NCBI GenBank assembly: GCA_001897155.1
Contig: MKSF01000007.1
Location: forward strand, 1 to 64,000
Direction of reading: 5' to 3'
From: Bacteroidetes bacterium 47-18
GTDB taxonomy: Bacteria; Bacteroidota; Bacteroidia; Chitinophagales; Chitinophagaceae
Length of the DNA: 64,000 nt
Position numbers and translations under genes: made by a program. Shown here piece after piece: positions 1 through 9,493 of the stretch. A model generated the notes under the pieces. The model made no database searches. It saw only the letters and a list, made by a program, of their open reading frames with translations, and was not told where the DNA came from. How positions within the stretch are numbered: the first letter of the stretch is position 1; each line of letters begins with the position of its first letter.

Positions 1-96
1 CACAAGAGGCCGCATGAATCACTCGGTAATCTTACTCCTGTTGAGTACAAAATATTGGCTGGTCAAAAGAAAAAGGCTCAAGTAATAGCTGTCTGA
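1..96 (+). CDS. IS3-family transposase, C-terminal end (partial)
   Basis: The window opens inside a reading frame that continues to a TGA at 94-96. The 31 visible residues begin HKRPHESLGNLTPVEYK. This is the typical end of the integrase core (rve/DDE) domain of IS3-family OrfB transposases, where an N-x-x-RPH-x-SL motif precedes T-P-x-E-Y. The upstream catalytic part lies outside the window, so integrity cannot be judged. The stop lies only about 17 bases before the probable right end of the element, as is usual for IS3 elements. Family recognition rests on motif memory from a short fragment, but the motif is distinctive. Confidence 0.8.
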   Translation, partial: HKRPHESLGNLTPVEYKILAGQKKKAQVIAV

Positions 97-113
97 ATTA
101 TGGGGTACTTACA
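1..113 (+). mobile_element. Right end of an IS3-family insertion sequence
   Basis: Just after the transposase stop the sequence reads ATTATGGGGTACTTACA, ending at 113. Read on the other strand this starts TGTAAGTACCCCAT, which fits an IS3-type terminal inverted repeat (5'-TG...CA-3'). The boundary at 113 is inferred, because the left end and target duplication are outside the window or unverifiable. The following DNA is AT-rich and carries orphan genes. Confidence 0.5.
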
Positions 114-358
114 ATATTGGTCCGAGAACCTGGCATTACCAATTATAAAAATAACCCGAAATGGACCTGGTAGTAATATTTATTACATAGAATAATGGAT
201 AGAAAAGGTTTTCTCGAGTGGTATAACAATTGAACAAAAGAAAGACTCGTCTGTCCAACAGGGAATATTTTAAAAAGAGAAACAAAAAGCTAATTAGTGC
301 CGTATATGAAGATGAGAGAAACTTTAAACAAAAAAGTAAATAACAGATGGGAAAAGTG

Positions 359-859
359 ATGAAATTTTCAACTTACTTAGTAATAATATTTTGCATAGTT
401 GCCCAGTCTTGCGCAATCAATGAAAAAGATGAATACCTAATTCAAGTTAATAAGTCTCCTTATTGTATTTATCAATTCGTCTACAGAAATACCGAAGATA
501 TAGATGTCATCAGTTTGTATTGGGATTATAATGATCATCCTGATGAAGAGATCTATGATACTGCAGATTTAGTTTTAGCACTTGGCAAATTAAGTTTGGA
601 AAAAATAGATAGTTCATTAGTTGCTATTGAACAAGTCCAACAATCTGATTTCGATATTTATTCGCGTTCTGATGCATTTACTTATTCTGTTTATAAAAAT
701 GGAAAGATAATTGGAAAAGTTTGGAGACAGGATGATAATATTTATCATATTTTAAAGGAAATAGTACCATTAGTTGATGAAGAAAAGATTTTATGTGATG
801 ATTTTTTTGATCTTTTTAAAGAGTCTATGCGGATTCAGGATTACGGAAGCAAAAACTAA
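359..859 (+). CDS. Putative lipoprotein, 166 aa, unknown function
   Basis: I do not recognise the family. Starting at the ATG at 359 gives MKFSTYLVIIFCIVAQSC, a classic lipoprotein signal with a lipobox ending at Cys18. An upstream in-frame ATG at 347 would add four residues (MGKV) before the signal, which is less likely. The mature part is acidic and rich in Asp, Glu, Ile and Tyr, with no membrane segment, so a periplasmic or surface-anchored globular protein is expected. It is the first of five exported orphans behind the IS3 end, all AT-rich and on the same strand. Such proteins in Bacteroidota accessory patches are sometimes immunity proteins of secreted toxins, but no toxin gene is visible here. 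Confidence 0.7.
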   Translation: MKFSTYLVIIFCIVAQSCAINEKDEYLIQVNKSPYCIYQFVYRNTEDIDVISLYWDYNDHPDEEIYDTADLVLALGKLSLEKIDSSLVAIEQVQQSDFDIYSRSDAFTYSVYKNGKIIGKVWRQDDNIYHILKEIVPLVDEEKILCDDFFDLFKESMRIQDYGSKN

Positions 860-1099
860 TGAAATATGCGAGTCATAGCAATTCATTGACAATTGTATTA
901 GAAACGGTTTTGATCACTTTGGAAGTATAGTTCCCATTTACAATGTTATGATATTGGAAAATCCCACAGATGCTTTTGTATGTTATTGGTATATCAAATT
1001 TTTGTATAACGCGAAAGTGGCGTTTTGATAAACGCCTAAGCTATATAAGTTGAATTTTCGGATTTAAGATAGTTGAAATTTAATAAAAAATTGTTCTTT

Positions 1100-1759
1100 A
1101 TGTTCAGCAAAATACTGAGGAGATGTTGCCTTACAGGAATGTGCATATTATTTATTTTCCAATCTATTGGACAAGATAGTACTTATCAAACAAGGCTTGA
1201 ATATGTCATTGATCAACTGGAAAGAATTTTCACATATGATGATATGGAGGAAATTAAGTTGAGTGTATATTTTAAAAATGAAGATAACGGCCAGGTTAAC
1301 TTAGGCTATATATCTCCAAGTAAATTATTCAGCATTCAGCACAATAAAAGGTTTAGCACTGATGATTATGAACCCTTTTGTTTTTCAACTGCACGGCTCT
1401 TTATTTGCGATACTGTTTATTATTCAACAAAAGAGCATCAAAATTACGCTTCATCATTCGTAGATAAAAAACTGTACACCGATTTAGAAAAACTAACATT
1501 AAATCAAATTAAGGCAAAATACCTTACTGATGATATGTACAAACGAAATGACCCAACAATAAATCAAGCTTTGGAGTGTTATTTAGATCGTAAATTAATC
1601 CCGTCACGAGATAACGGAATGTATAGGCAAATCGTTTGGAAACCTAATACCGATGAATTTTTCCAAGGCTTTCCTATAGTAAGGCAGAATGGGGAAATAG
1701 ATTTATATTCTTATGATAAGAAAGGTAGAATATTAGATATCACCAGGAAGGATTGGTAG
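1100..1759 (+). CDS. Putative secreted protein, paralogue of the next gene
   Basis: Unknown family. The frame can open at a TTG at 1073, but the ATG at 1100 gives a cleaner signal peptide (MFSKILRRCC followed by a hydrophobic stretch ending SIGQ), about 219 aa. The mature protein clearly resembles the gene at 1815. Shared blocks include LSVYFKNEDNG, VNLGYISP, DTVYY, CYLDR-LIP and YSYD-x-x-G near the C-terminus, in the same order and spacing. This marks a tandem duplication followed by divergence. The Y-S-Y-D-x-x-G-x-I tail recalls the end of Rhs/YD-like or immunity proteins, but that is only an impression. The region before it (860-1072) has a small hairpin at 1019-1036 (GGCGTTT/AAACGCC) without a T-run. 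Confidence 0.7.
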   Translation: MFSKILRRCCLTGMCILFIFQSIGQDSTYQTRLEYVIDQLERIFTYDDMEEIKLSVYFKNEDNGQVNLGYISPSKLFSIQHNKRFSTDDYEPFCFSTARLFICDTVYYSTKEHQNYASSFVDKKLYTDLEKLTLNQIKAKYLTDDMYKRNDPTINQALECYLDRKLIPSRDNGMYRQIVWKPNTDEFFQGFPIVRQNGEIDLYSYDKKGRILDITRKDW

Positions 1760-1814
1760 TAAAATGTTTTTTAAATACATTACTCTAAAACAGCAAATTT
1801 AATAAACTAAATAT

Positions 1815-2480
1815 ATGAGAGGCGTAATAAATAAACTTGCATTTATAACCATTTTTTGTGTTCAACAATTCTCAGTGCACAGTCAAAATAGTCCATACAA
1901 GTCAAGAGATATTTATGTTATGGACCAACTGGATAGGATTGCTGCTTTAAAAAATACTGAAATGACAAATCTTAGCGTCTATTTCAAAAATGAGGACAAT
2001 GGTAAGGTCAATCTTGGTTATATTTCACCGGTAGACTTATTTGAAATCGAACATTTGACGAGAGCCATAGATGTTTATTATCGTAGTTTCAGATTTTCAG
2101 TAATGCGTCAATTTTTAAATGATACAGTCTATTATAAGTCTGAAAACCAGTTTAAATATGAACCTGCATTTGTAAAACAGAATATTTACGCTAAACTAAG
2201 TGGCAAAACTATTCAAGAAATAAGGAACGAATTCTTTATTAATGGAACCATAATGATAAATGATGAAGAAACTAAAAAAGCTATTCAATGCTATTTAGAT
2301 AGACAATTAATCCCTACAAGATTTGATGGAAGAAAGGAATATACGGAATGGAATATTAATACAAATGAAGTGTTTTCGGACTTTATTATTAAGAAAAGTG
2401 ATGGGACTAATGAAAGTTATTCATATGACAGGCGTGGTAAGATTGTCGGGGTAAAGCCTGATCCGGCCAATTATAAATAA
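1815..2480 (+). CDS. Putative secreted protein, tandem paralogue
   Basis: This 221-residue protein starts with a signal peptide (MRGVINKLAFITIFCVQQFSVHSQ) and lacks a lipobox. It follows its paralogue after 55 bases on the same strand. The common core includes Y-V-x-DQL-x-RI near the mature N-terminus, LSVYFKNEDNG, VNLGYISP, DTVYY and CYLDR-LIP. No catalytic motif or known domain is recognisable. Base composition is AT-rich like its neighbours and unlike the rest of the window. Function is unknown. The pair may be secreted effectors or immunity proteins kept as variant copies, which is inference from the duplication and context only. Confidence 0.7.
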   Translation: MRGVINKLAFITIFCVQQFSVHSQNSPYKSRDIYVMDQLDRIAALKNTEMTNLSVYFKNEDNGKVNLGYISPVDLFEIEHLTRAIDVYYRSFRFSVMRQFLNDTVYYKSENQFKYEPAFVKQNIYAKLSGKTIQEIRNEFFINGTIMINDEETKKAIQCYLDRQLIPTRFDGRKEYTEWNINTNEVFSDFIIKKSDGTNESYSYDRRGKIVGVKPDPANYK

Positions 2481-2625
2481 ACATTCACAGAAAATAATGT
2501 TGGGAGAACTCAAGCATGAGGTGTCGGGATCTTTTCAATTAAAGATCTAATTCACAATAGACGATAAGTAAAAGATGATATGATAAAAATTAAATGTAAT
2601 CATTTTGAGCATAAAAAAAGAAGCT

Positions 2626-3267
2626 ATGAAAACAAATAAGAAACTAAAGATTTGCTTTTTAAGTGCATTTAGCTCTATTCATTTATACGCCTGTAGTAAA
2701 GGCTGTATTAAGCAAGAATTTCAAAGTGAGCTTAATGCCTCTAACTCTTTGAATTTTACAACAGTTGACTCAATTATAAAAGGTTCAATGATCTTTATTG
2801 TTCCCGATTCAATGAATAATTTCCTAAGTAGGCTAATAAATTCTGATATTGATCAAACGACTACGGATAATGATTATGATAATGCAGCGATAACTTATAA
2901 TATAATGAAATCTACAAATAGCTTAGTAAGTATTGTGAAATCGGTATATAAAGAAGCCGATGGAGCTCCTCGTGGATTTTTTGCCTGGGATGAATGCTTA
3001 AATTATCTTCAATTTGTCAATAAAGTATATATGGTTAGATACGATTTCGATAGTGATTATTCCTTGCAAATTAAATATCTGCAAGAAAGCGGGGAATTGG
3101 ATTTGGGATGCACGAATGCCGGATTAAAAGAAAAGCCAGATTTATCTTTTTTCTTTTACAATACTAATTTGTTTTTGCATGATCCGATAGCCTCTCCGTT
3201 TTGTAATATCGATTTAAAACTAGATGTAGATCCTGAAAAAATTTCATTTACAATACTTGATGATTAA
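2626..3267 (+). CDS. Putative lipoprotein, 213 aa, unknown function
   Basis: The frame can start at a TTG at 2605, but the ATG at 2626 places a proper lipoprotein signal at the terminus: MKTNKK, then a hydrophobic core, then LYAC with the lipid-modified residue at Cys23. The mature part has a few further cysteines and a predominantly polar, Asp/Asn/Ser-rich sequence. I do not recognise a domain. Same strand, AT-rich, part of the 347-3906 patch of exported orphans. An upstream AT-rich spacer of about 145 bases holds no clear promoter match. Confidence 0.65.
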   Translation: MKTNKKLKICFLSAFSSIHLYACSKGCIKQEFQSELNASNSLNFTTVDSIIKGSMIFIVPDSMNNFLSRLINSDIDQTTTDNDYDNAAITYNIMKSTNSLVSIVKSVYKEADGAPRGFFAWDECLNYLQFVNKVYMVRYDFDSDYSLQIKYLQESGELDLGCTNAGLKEKPDLSFFFYNTNLFLHDPIASPFCNIDLKLDVDPEKISFTILDD

Positions 3268-3324
3268 AGTAAGAATAGACAATCTCTTTCAGTAATCAGA
3301 AGTTTTTTTTAAGAATAGCAGATT

Positions 3325-3906
3325 ATGATAAAAAATGCTAAATTAATTTTATTAGGCATCATTATATTGATGCTTAATTCATGTATGAAGAAACATTTTG
3401 AGTATAGGCTTCCATTCAAGGAAAGTCTATTAAAAGTAAATGATACGGTTGATGGTTTTTTCCTTTTTGAACAGTATTTAGATGCATACATTGGGAATGG
3501 AGTAATAGTTCAAGCCCAAAGTCTAATTCCTGTAAATAAAAACAATGAGATTGAGGACTACGGAACTATCTACAGTCTTGATTTTATTAGGCAATCAAAA
3601 TTTTACAAGGGAACTGATTTAGATACCAGTTATATTGAGAATGGATTATATCTGGCTTATGAGGTGATTAATGATTCAACAACTATCCGCCCATTTTGTG
3701 GGACATCATATAAATTATGTAAAGTTAAGATGATCATTAATAAGGGGATATCTAAAAAAAGGAGGGTACCATTATTATTGGATTGTGATCAATATCAAGA
3801 TTTATTGGACAGAAAAAAGAATGTATATGCCATACGTAAAGTTAAAGTCTTCGATATCTTAGGAGTGATTAGCTATGAAATGGTAAAAGGAAGTGTGTCA
3901 AGGTAA
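3325..3906 (+). CDS. Putative lipoprotein, 193 aa, unknown function
   Basis: The N-terminus reads MIKNAKLILLGIIILMLNSC, a textbook lipoprotein signal with Cys20 as the expected lipidation site. The mature domain is soluble-looking, with no recognised motif, and ends in a basic segment. It lies 57 bases after the preceding lipoprotein, on the same strand and with the same low GC content, so co-transcription is possible. It is the last member of the orphan exported-protein patch. Function cannot be assigned. Confidence 0.7.
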   Translation: MIKNAKLILLGIIILMLNSCMKKHFEYRLPFKESLLKVNDTVDGFFLFEQYLDAYIGNGVIVQAQSLIPVNKNNEIEDYGTIYSLDFIRQSKFYKGTDLDTSYIENGLYLAYEVINDSTTIRPFCGTSYKLCKVKMIINKGISKKRRVPLLLDCDQYQDLLDRKKNVYAIRKVKVFDILGVISYEMVKGSVSR

Positions 3907-4536
<630 letters not shown>

Positions 4537-4607
4537 GAATTGTAGCCCAGGTAAAAAAGGACATATAAGCATTAAATGCACGTACCGCTAAATGTGGTAT
4601 GGCGAAA

Positions 4608-4640
4608 GAACAGCTGGAAACTTCCGGCTGTTCTTTTTTT
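4608..4640 (+). terminator. Rho-independent terminator
   Basis: GAACAGC and GCTGTTC arms enclose a short second pairing (GGAAACTTCC), followed directly by seven T. It closes the small membrane-protein gene ending at 4536. Confidence 0.85.
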
Positions 4641-4788
4641 AAGGGAGCAAAATAGCTATCGTAAAAATATTTATAAGATAAAAAATGTATGTATTTTTTA
4701 ATAATTATTGAACAATTAGGAAATATTTTACATTATAGGAATGTTAATGCATTAATAAATATTTTGTTAACTCTTAAACCTCATTACA

Positions 4789-7209
4789 ATGTCAACTAAG
4801 TTCTTTGCTTACCTGGCCATCCTTGGCCTGATTTTCCTTACACCGTCATTCGCCCAGGATGACCAGCGTTGTAGCCAGCCGCCTCCCTGTATCGCAAATT
4901 CTACTTTAGAGAATGCCGGCAACGTCAATTTCGGTAATATGAACTCTTCGCCTCCGCGGACTGTTTTTAACTGGTTTGTATCTCACGGTACACCCTCTTT
5001 CTTTTCAGATGTTCCTGTAGGCGGTGGCGTGAATTCTGTATGGATGTGGTCTTACAGCGGCAGGGGTGAAGGTATTTATACCTGTTTCAATTTCCGTAGG
5101 GGTGTAAGATACCGTGTATGCATGTGGGTAAGAAATACCAACGGACAGAATGTCGGTAATTTGATCGTGAGGGCGGTGAACGGCATGCTCCAGGATTTTT
5201 CCACCGTAAGTCCTAATATCAGCCCGGCTTCCGCGCAGCTTATAAGCAACTCCTATACTTACAGTTCGGCCTGGACCTTTGAGAGCTATGATTTTACGGC
5301 CAATGCCAATTATTCCCAGCTGCAGATCTTACCTTACAGGACTTTACCGGCAGGAAGTCCCGCTGAACAGTACGAGTTAGCTGTGGATCTGGTATCGGTG
5401 CTGGAATTGCCATCCCAGCCGCCTTCAGATAGGGTTGTAGAGTGCGGCACTAATGTAACGGTAAACTCAGGAGTGAGCCAGCCTTGTGCAGCTGTGGAAT
5501 GGTCCGGCCCCGGAGGCTTTTATGCGACAGGACCCTCTATGAATATCCCCAGCATAACCAATGCACAATCCGGTACCTATGAAATGAGAGTATCCACTCT
5601 CTTCGGTTGTGTTTATACACATAACTTTAATATCAACGTGATAGGCAATTGTGAAGAAGCACTCTGCGAGAATGCTCCTGACTGTATCATTAATGGTCAG
5701 CTGGATGCCGTGGGGGCCGGAGATCTGAATACGAGTGCCACTTCTACTGTAAACGGCTGGTATGTATCGCACGGCACACCTACGGTTATGCTGGAAACTT
5801 CTGTAGGCAGGGCGCCTACCGTTATCTGGATGTGGTCATACAGCAGTACAGGAGAAGGTATATTTACCTGTTACCGGTTTTTAAAAGATAAGCGTTACCG
5901 GGTATGCCTGGATGTCAGGAATACCAACCTGCAGAACGGGGGGAACCTGTTGGTAAGAGCCGCAAATAACCTGACCGTTGGCTCCTATGGTAATATCACT
6001 CCTCCGGATATGCAGCTGATCAGCAACAGCTTCACATACAGCAGCTCCTGGACCACCGTAACCTACGATTTTACTGCCGATGATGATTATAACTTCCTCC
6101 AACTGTTGCCATTCCGTACCGGCAGCGCATCTTCTCAAGCTGAGCAGTATGAGCTGATGGTGGACAATATTTCTGTTATAGAAATGGTGGATATGCCAGG
6201 TGATATTCAGGTGCGCTGTGGAGAGGACCTGGAATATAATATCGACGGCAACAACTGCTATACTTACGAATGGTTTGGTCCGGGCGGCTTCTATAGCTCA
6301 GGACCGGGCTTATACATCCCTAATGTAAACAGTTCTAATTCGGGCTTATACACCCTGAATATTACCAGCAATACAGGTAACTGTGTGTACTCCGCCAGCT
6401 TCAACGTTAACGTGGAAGGAGATTGTATCCCATGTGAGAGGGCGGAGCTGGACATTCAATTTGAAGGATGCAACCCGGTCCAGTTCTCCCCGGTTTCCAA
6501 TGTTCCCGGAAGCATCGTAAGCTATTACTGGTCTTTCGGAGACGGAACCTCATCTACGCTGGCCAATCCCCTGAAATATTACGGAGCCCCGGGCGTATAT
6601 GAAGTCTGTCTTACGGTAGTTTTCAGCCTGAACGGAGAGACCTGTTGTAAAACAAGCTGCATAAGAATAGATGTTTGTCCTCCGCAGGTGCCAAATGGCC
6701 CGAGGAGTAGTTCAAACCTTGATTTTGAATATATGTACTCAAACGACAATGAGGTGAAAATTACGAATATCCATATAGATAAGAACTACGTGGTTGAAGA
6801 TATGCTTTGGTCGCTTGATAACATCACTGTATCGAAAGTGTATAACCCGTTCATTAAGGTAGCCGATGGCAATGAGATATGCCTGGATGCTCAGGTGGCC
6901 GGACAGCAGGGCGGTGTTGAATCCGTGCGTGTATGTAAGCCGATCCGTAATAGTAAAGGTATATCTACCGGTGATTTTGAGATATTCCCTAATCCTACCG
7001 ATGGAACATTCCGTATTAAAGATCCCCGGAATGAGATACTCAGGCTGGATGTATTCTCCGCTACCGGCCAGCTGATACTGACCTCTGTGCCCCAGGCTGA
7101 CAGGGAAGGTATGTGCCAGGTAGATATATCCGGTTTTGCGAGAGGTACTTATATGGTGAAGATTACCACCGCACAGCAAAGCGTATCTAAAATGGTTATA
7201 TTGAAATAA
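4789..7209 (+). CDS. T9SS type A surface protein with duplicated module and PKD domain
   Basis: An 806-residue exported protein. It has a signal peptide (MSTKFFAYLAILGLIFLTPS then FAQ). Two long homologous modules follow, roughly residues 28-290 and 291-548. Both contain W-(F/Y)-VSHGTP, V-x-WMWSYS, GEGI-(Y/F)-TC, YRVC-x-x-VRNTN, QLISNS-(Y/F)-TYSS-W and AEQYEL, then an Ig-like piece with E-W-x-GPGGFY. A PKD domain follows at about 553-632 (YYWSFGDGTSS). The last ~75 residues form a T9SS sorting domain (FEIFPNPTDGTFRI, then SATGQL, GTYMVKI and a final K-MVILK). The first half of each module looks like a carbohydrate-binding-type jelly roll. The likely role is cell-surface binding or adhesion. 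No catalytic domain is visible. Confidence 0.85.
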   Translation: MSTKFFAYLAILGLIFLTPSFAQDDQRCSQPPPCIANSTLENAGNVNFGNMNSSPPRTVFNWFVSHGTPSFFSDVPVGGGVNSVWMWSYSGRGEGIYTCFNFRRGVRYRVCMWVRNTNGQNVGNLIVRAVNGMLQDFSTVSPNISPASAQLISNSYTYSSAWTFESYDFTANANYSQLQILPYRTLPAGSPAEQYELAVDLVSVLELPSQPPSDRVVECGTNVTVNSGVSQPCAAVEWSGPGGFYATGPSMNIPSITNAQSGTYEMRVSTLFGCVYTHNFNINVIGNCEEALCENAPDCIINGQLDAVGAGDLNTSATSTVNGWYVSHGTPTVMLETSVGRAPTVIWMWSYSSTGEGIFTCYRFLKDKRYRVCLDVRNTNLQNGGNLLVRAANNLTVGSYGNITPPDMQLISNSFTYSSSWTTVTYDFTADDDYNFLQLLPFRTGSASSQAEQYELMVDNISVIEMVDMPGDIQVRCGEDLEYNIDGNNCYTYEWFGPGGFYSSGPGLYIPNVNSSNSGLYTLNITSNTGNCVYSASFNVNVEGDCIPCERAELDIQFEGCNPVQFSPVSNVPGSIVSYYWSFGDGTSSTLANPLKYYGAPGVYEVCLTVVFSLNGETCCKTSCIRIDVCPPQVPNGPRSSSNLDFEYMYSNDNEVKITNIHIDKNYVVEDMLWSLDNITVSKVYNPFIKVADGNEICLDAQVAGQQGGVESVRVCKPIRNSKGISTGDFEIFPNPTDGTFRIKDPRNEILRLDVFSATGQLILTSVPQADREGMCQVDISGFARGTYMVKITTAQQSVSKMVILK

Positions 7210-7239
7210 CCGGGATATCCTTAATATCTGTGTTGATTG

Positions 7240-7275
7240 ATTCCTGCATTTGCTCGTCAGATGCAGGAATTTTTT
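7240..7275 (+). terminator. Rho-independent terminator
   Basis: ATTCCTGCAT pairs with ATGCAGGAAT across an 11-base loop and is followed by TTTTT, 30 bases after the T9SS gene stop. Confidence 0.8.
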
Positions 7276-7428
7276 ATGCGTCTCTTTAGGTGGCAAATGA
7301 GTTGTTTAGGTGCTTGACTTTACCATAAACCGCCTTTTGTTATGCTGTTGAATAATGTCGGAGGGCACAGGAGCTTCGCCAGATTGCTTATATATTACCG
7401 GATGAAAATAATGCTTTGTAATAAGTTG

Positions 7429-7436
7429 TATATTTG
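7429..7436 (+). promoter_or_regulatory. Bacteroidota-type -7 box
   Basis: TATATTTG matches the TAnnTTTG consensus and lies 24 bases before the ATG at 7461. No good -33 TTG at the expected 19-21 base spacing was found. Confidence 0.5.
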
Positions 7437-7460
7437 TAAATAAATGATTAAAAGTGAATT

Positions 7461-9290
7461 ATGAATATATTTACAAAAACCGTTGTTATCCTGCTATGCT
7501 GCCTGATACCTTTGGCGCTGGAGGCTCAATATAACATTCCTCAGAATACGCACTGGGTCATGAGCAGGCAGGCAGGACTGTACTTCAACGGTTCGCAGCC
7601 CGTGCCGCAATCATCTGCTGTCGGTCTGACGGAGTGCAGTGCCGCGGTCAGCGATGCCAGCGGTAATTTGCTCTTCTATACGGACGGGTCCAGTGTATGG
7701 GACAGGACGGGAACAATGATGCCGAACGGTGCGGATATCAACGGACCCGGCACCAATACCTATACTACTACGCAGGGGGCGCTGATCGTTCCTTTACCGG
7801 AGCATCCGAACCTTTACTATGTGTTTTCCCTGTACAGCTATCTCTACCTGAATGTTGTGGATATGTCACTGAACAACGGGAGAGGAGATATTGTAACCGG
7901 GCACCCGCTGAGGGGGATCATATGGAACGGCGTATTGGGAGAGAAGATGATACCTATACGGGGATGTGATGCCAATATCTGGGTGGTTACCCGCAGCAAT
8001 GTCCGCCCGGAATTCCTGGCCTTTGAGATCAACGCCAACGGGATCAATACAACGCCGGTGATCAGCGGCAATATGGGAGTGCTACCGGCATCCAATTACT
8101 TCCAGGGTGAGATGAAAGCCTCACCGGACGGCTCAAAGATTGTCACGGTAAATACCATCCAGGAATCGGCAGTCGAATTATTTAAATTTGATATTACCTC
8201 CGGGCAGGTGTACCACCAGGAAGTGATTGATTCACCCAGAAGCGCTTATGGCGTTGCTTTTTCTCCTGATGGCAGTAAAATATATATCAGCGATATACAG
8301 AACAGGGGACAGTTGATACAATACGACCTCCATAATAATAACAACCGTACTGTGATCGGCAGTACGCACGGGGTTACAAAGTTTAAGCTGGCTCAGGATG
8401 ATAAGATATATTTCAGATCTGTAATGGGCGCTTTAGGGCTGCCGGATTATGATTTCCTAGGCTGCATCAACCAGCCGAACCAGCCGGGTGTAGCCTGTAT
8501 GTTTGAAGAAGCGGTACCGTCCCTGGGATATTTAGTCACATTGAATACCGGATTGGGCATGAGCCTGCCTGCCGAGATTGTTACAGCGGGTCACACAGGA
8601 GGCCAGGATACAGGACCGAACGGGCGGCTTATCTTTGATACGCTGATCTGTGCTGTCGAGGCGGCGCCCCGGCTGTCCCTGGCGCTGAACGCGTTCAGTC
8701 AGTTCAGTAATTACAGGTGGGATGATGGTACATCCGGCATTACCCGGATGGTGGATGCCGGTGGAACTTACTGGGTACGCTATGATACCCGTTGCGGCTC
8801 GCGTACGGATACCTTCAGGGTCAATGTGCATATTATGCCGGCTGTGGAGATACTGTATGATAACGGACTGCTGACCAGTGTGAACACCTATGACAATTAC
8901 CAATGGTATAGATCCGGACAGCCTATTGCGGGGGCTACTGCCGCCACGTTCAGGCCTGCGGATACGGGCTGGTACACCCTGGTCGCCATAGAGCATAACG
9001 GCTGTACTGCCAGCGGGTCCTTTCATGTTACGGATGACGGAACAGGGATCGGCACGCTTCCGCAGGGTACGGCCATTTCCATATATCCCAATCCCGCCCG
9101 GGATTATATCCATATCAGTTCCGATGTGCCGGTCACAGCTGCATTATTAAGCGCGGACGGCAGGCTGATCAGCGAAACGGAAAATAACATATTTCCTGTT
9201 GCTATGTTGAGTGACGGTATCTATTTTATCCGTGTAAGCGCAAAGGACGATGGTACGCTGCTGGGTGTGTATAAGTTTGTCAGGCAGTAA
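7461..9290 (+). CDS. T9SS type A exported beta-propeller protein
   Basis: A 609-residue protein with a signal peptide (MNIFTKTVVILLCCLIPLAL, then EAQ). Residues about 25-380 resemble the repeated-strand N-terminal region found in many gliding-motility-associated Bacteroidota proteins: W-x-x-x-R-QAGLYFNG, ECSAAVSDASGNLLFYTDG, SVWDRTGTMMPNG, SPDGSK twice. Two Ig-like stretches follow (Y-RWDDGT and YQWYRSG). The C-terminus is a T9SS sorting domain: ISIYPNPARDYIHIS, SADGRLIS and DGIYFIRVS. It is a separate unit from the preceding T9SS gene, with a terminator and a new -7 box between them. Substrate and partner are unknown. Confidence 0.8.
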   Translation: MNIFTKTVVILLCCLIPLALEAQYNIPQNTHWVMSRQAGLYFNGSQPVPQSSAVGLTECSAAVSDASGNLLFYTDGSSVWDRTGTMMPNGADINGPGTNTYTTTQGALIVPLPEHPNLYYVFSLYSYLYLNVVDMSLNNGRGDIVTGHPLRGIIWNGVLGEKMIPIRGCDANIWVVTRSNVRPEFLAFEINANGINTTPVISGNMGVLPASNYFQGEMKASPDGSKIVTVNTIQESAVELFKFDITSGQVYHQEVIDSPRSAYGVAFSPDGSKIYISDIQNRGQLIQYDLHNNNNRTVIGSTHGVTKFKLAQDDKIYFRSVMGALGLPDYDFLGCINQPNQPGVACMFEEAVPSLGYLVTLNTGLGMSLPAEIVTAGHTGGQDTGPNGRLIFDTLICAVEAAPRLSLALNAFSQFSNYRWDDGTSGITRMVDAGGTYWVRYDTRCGSRTDTFRVNVHIMPAVEILYDNGLLTSVNTYDNYQWYRSGQPIAGATAATFRPADTGWYTLVAIEHNGCTASGSFHVTDDGTGIGTLPQGTAISIYPNPARDYIHISSDVPVTAALLSADGRLISETENNIFPVAMLSDGIYFIRVSAKDDGTLLGVYKFVRQ

Positions 9291-9493
9291 GTTCCAAGCG
9301 GGAGCCACGGCTTGTGGGCGGATTTGTTTTCCATCTGGATATAAAGAGGCGTCAGCCTTGTGCAGTGCGCTGGGTTATAGGGTCTGTCCGTAATCCTATA
9401 GCTGTATAAGCTGCCGGAATACGAATACACACCTTTTACCGAAACGTATGTTTTTGACCGGTCATTCATACATGACCGGCTGTATCTGCCTTC

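Noticed and set aside
9221-9469. An 82-codon minus-strand frame
   Set aside because: It overlaps the end of the T9SS gene and a short spacer with a CCGGTCAT hairpin at 9458-9479. It has no domain or promoter.
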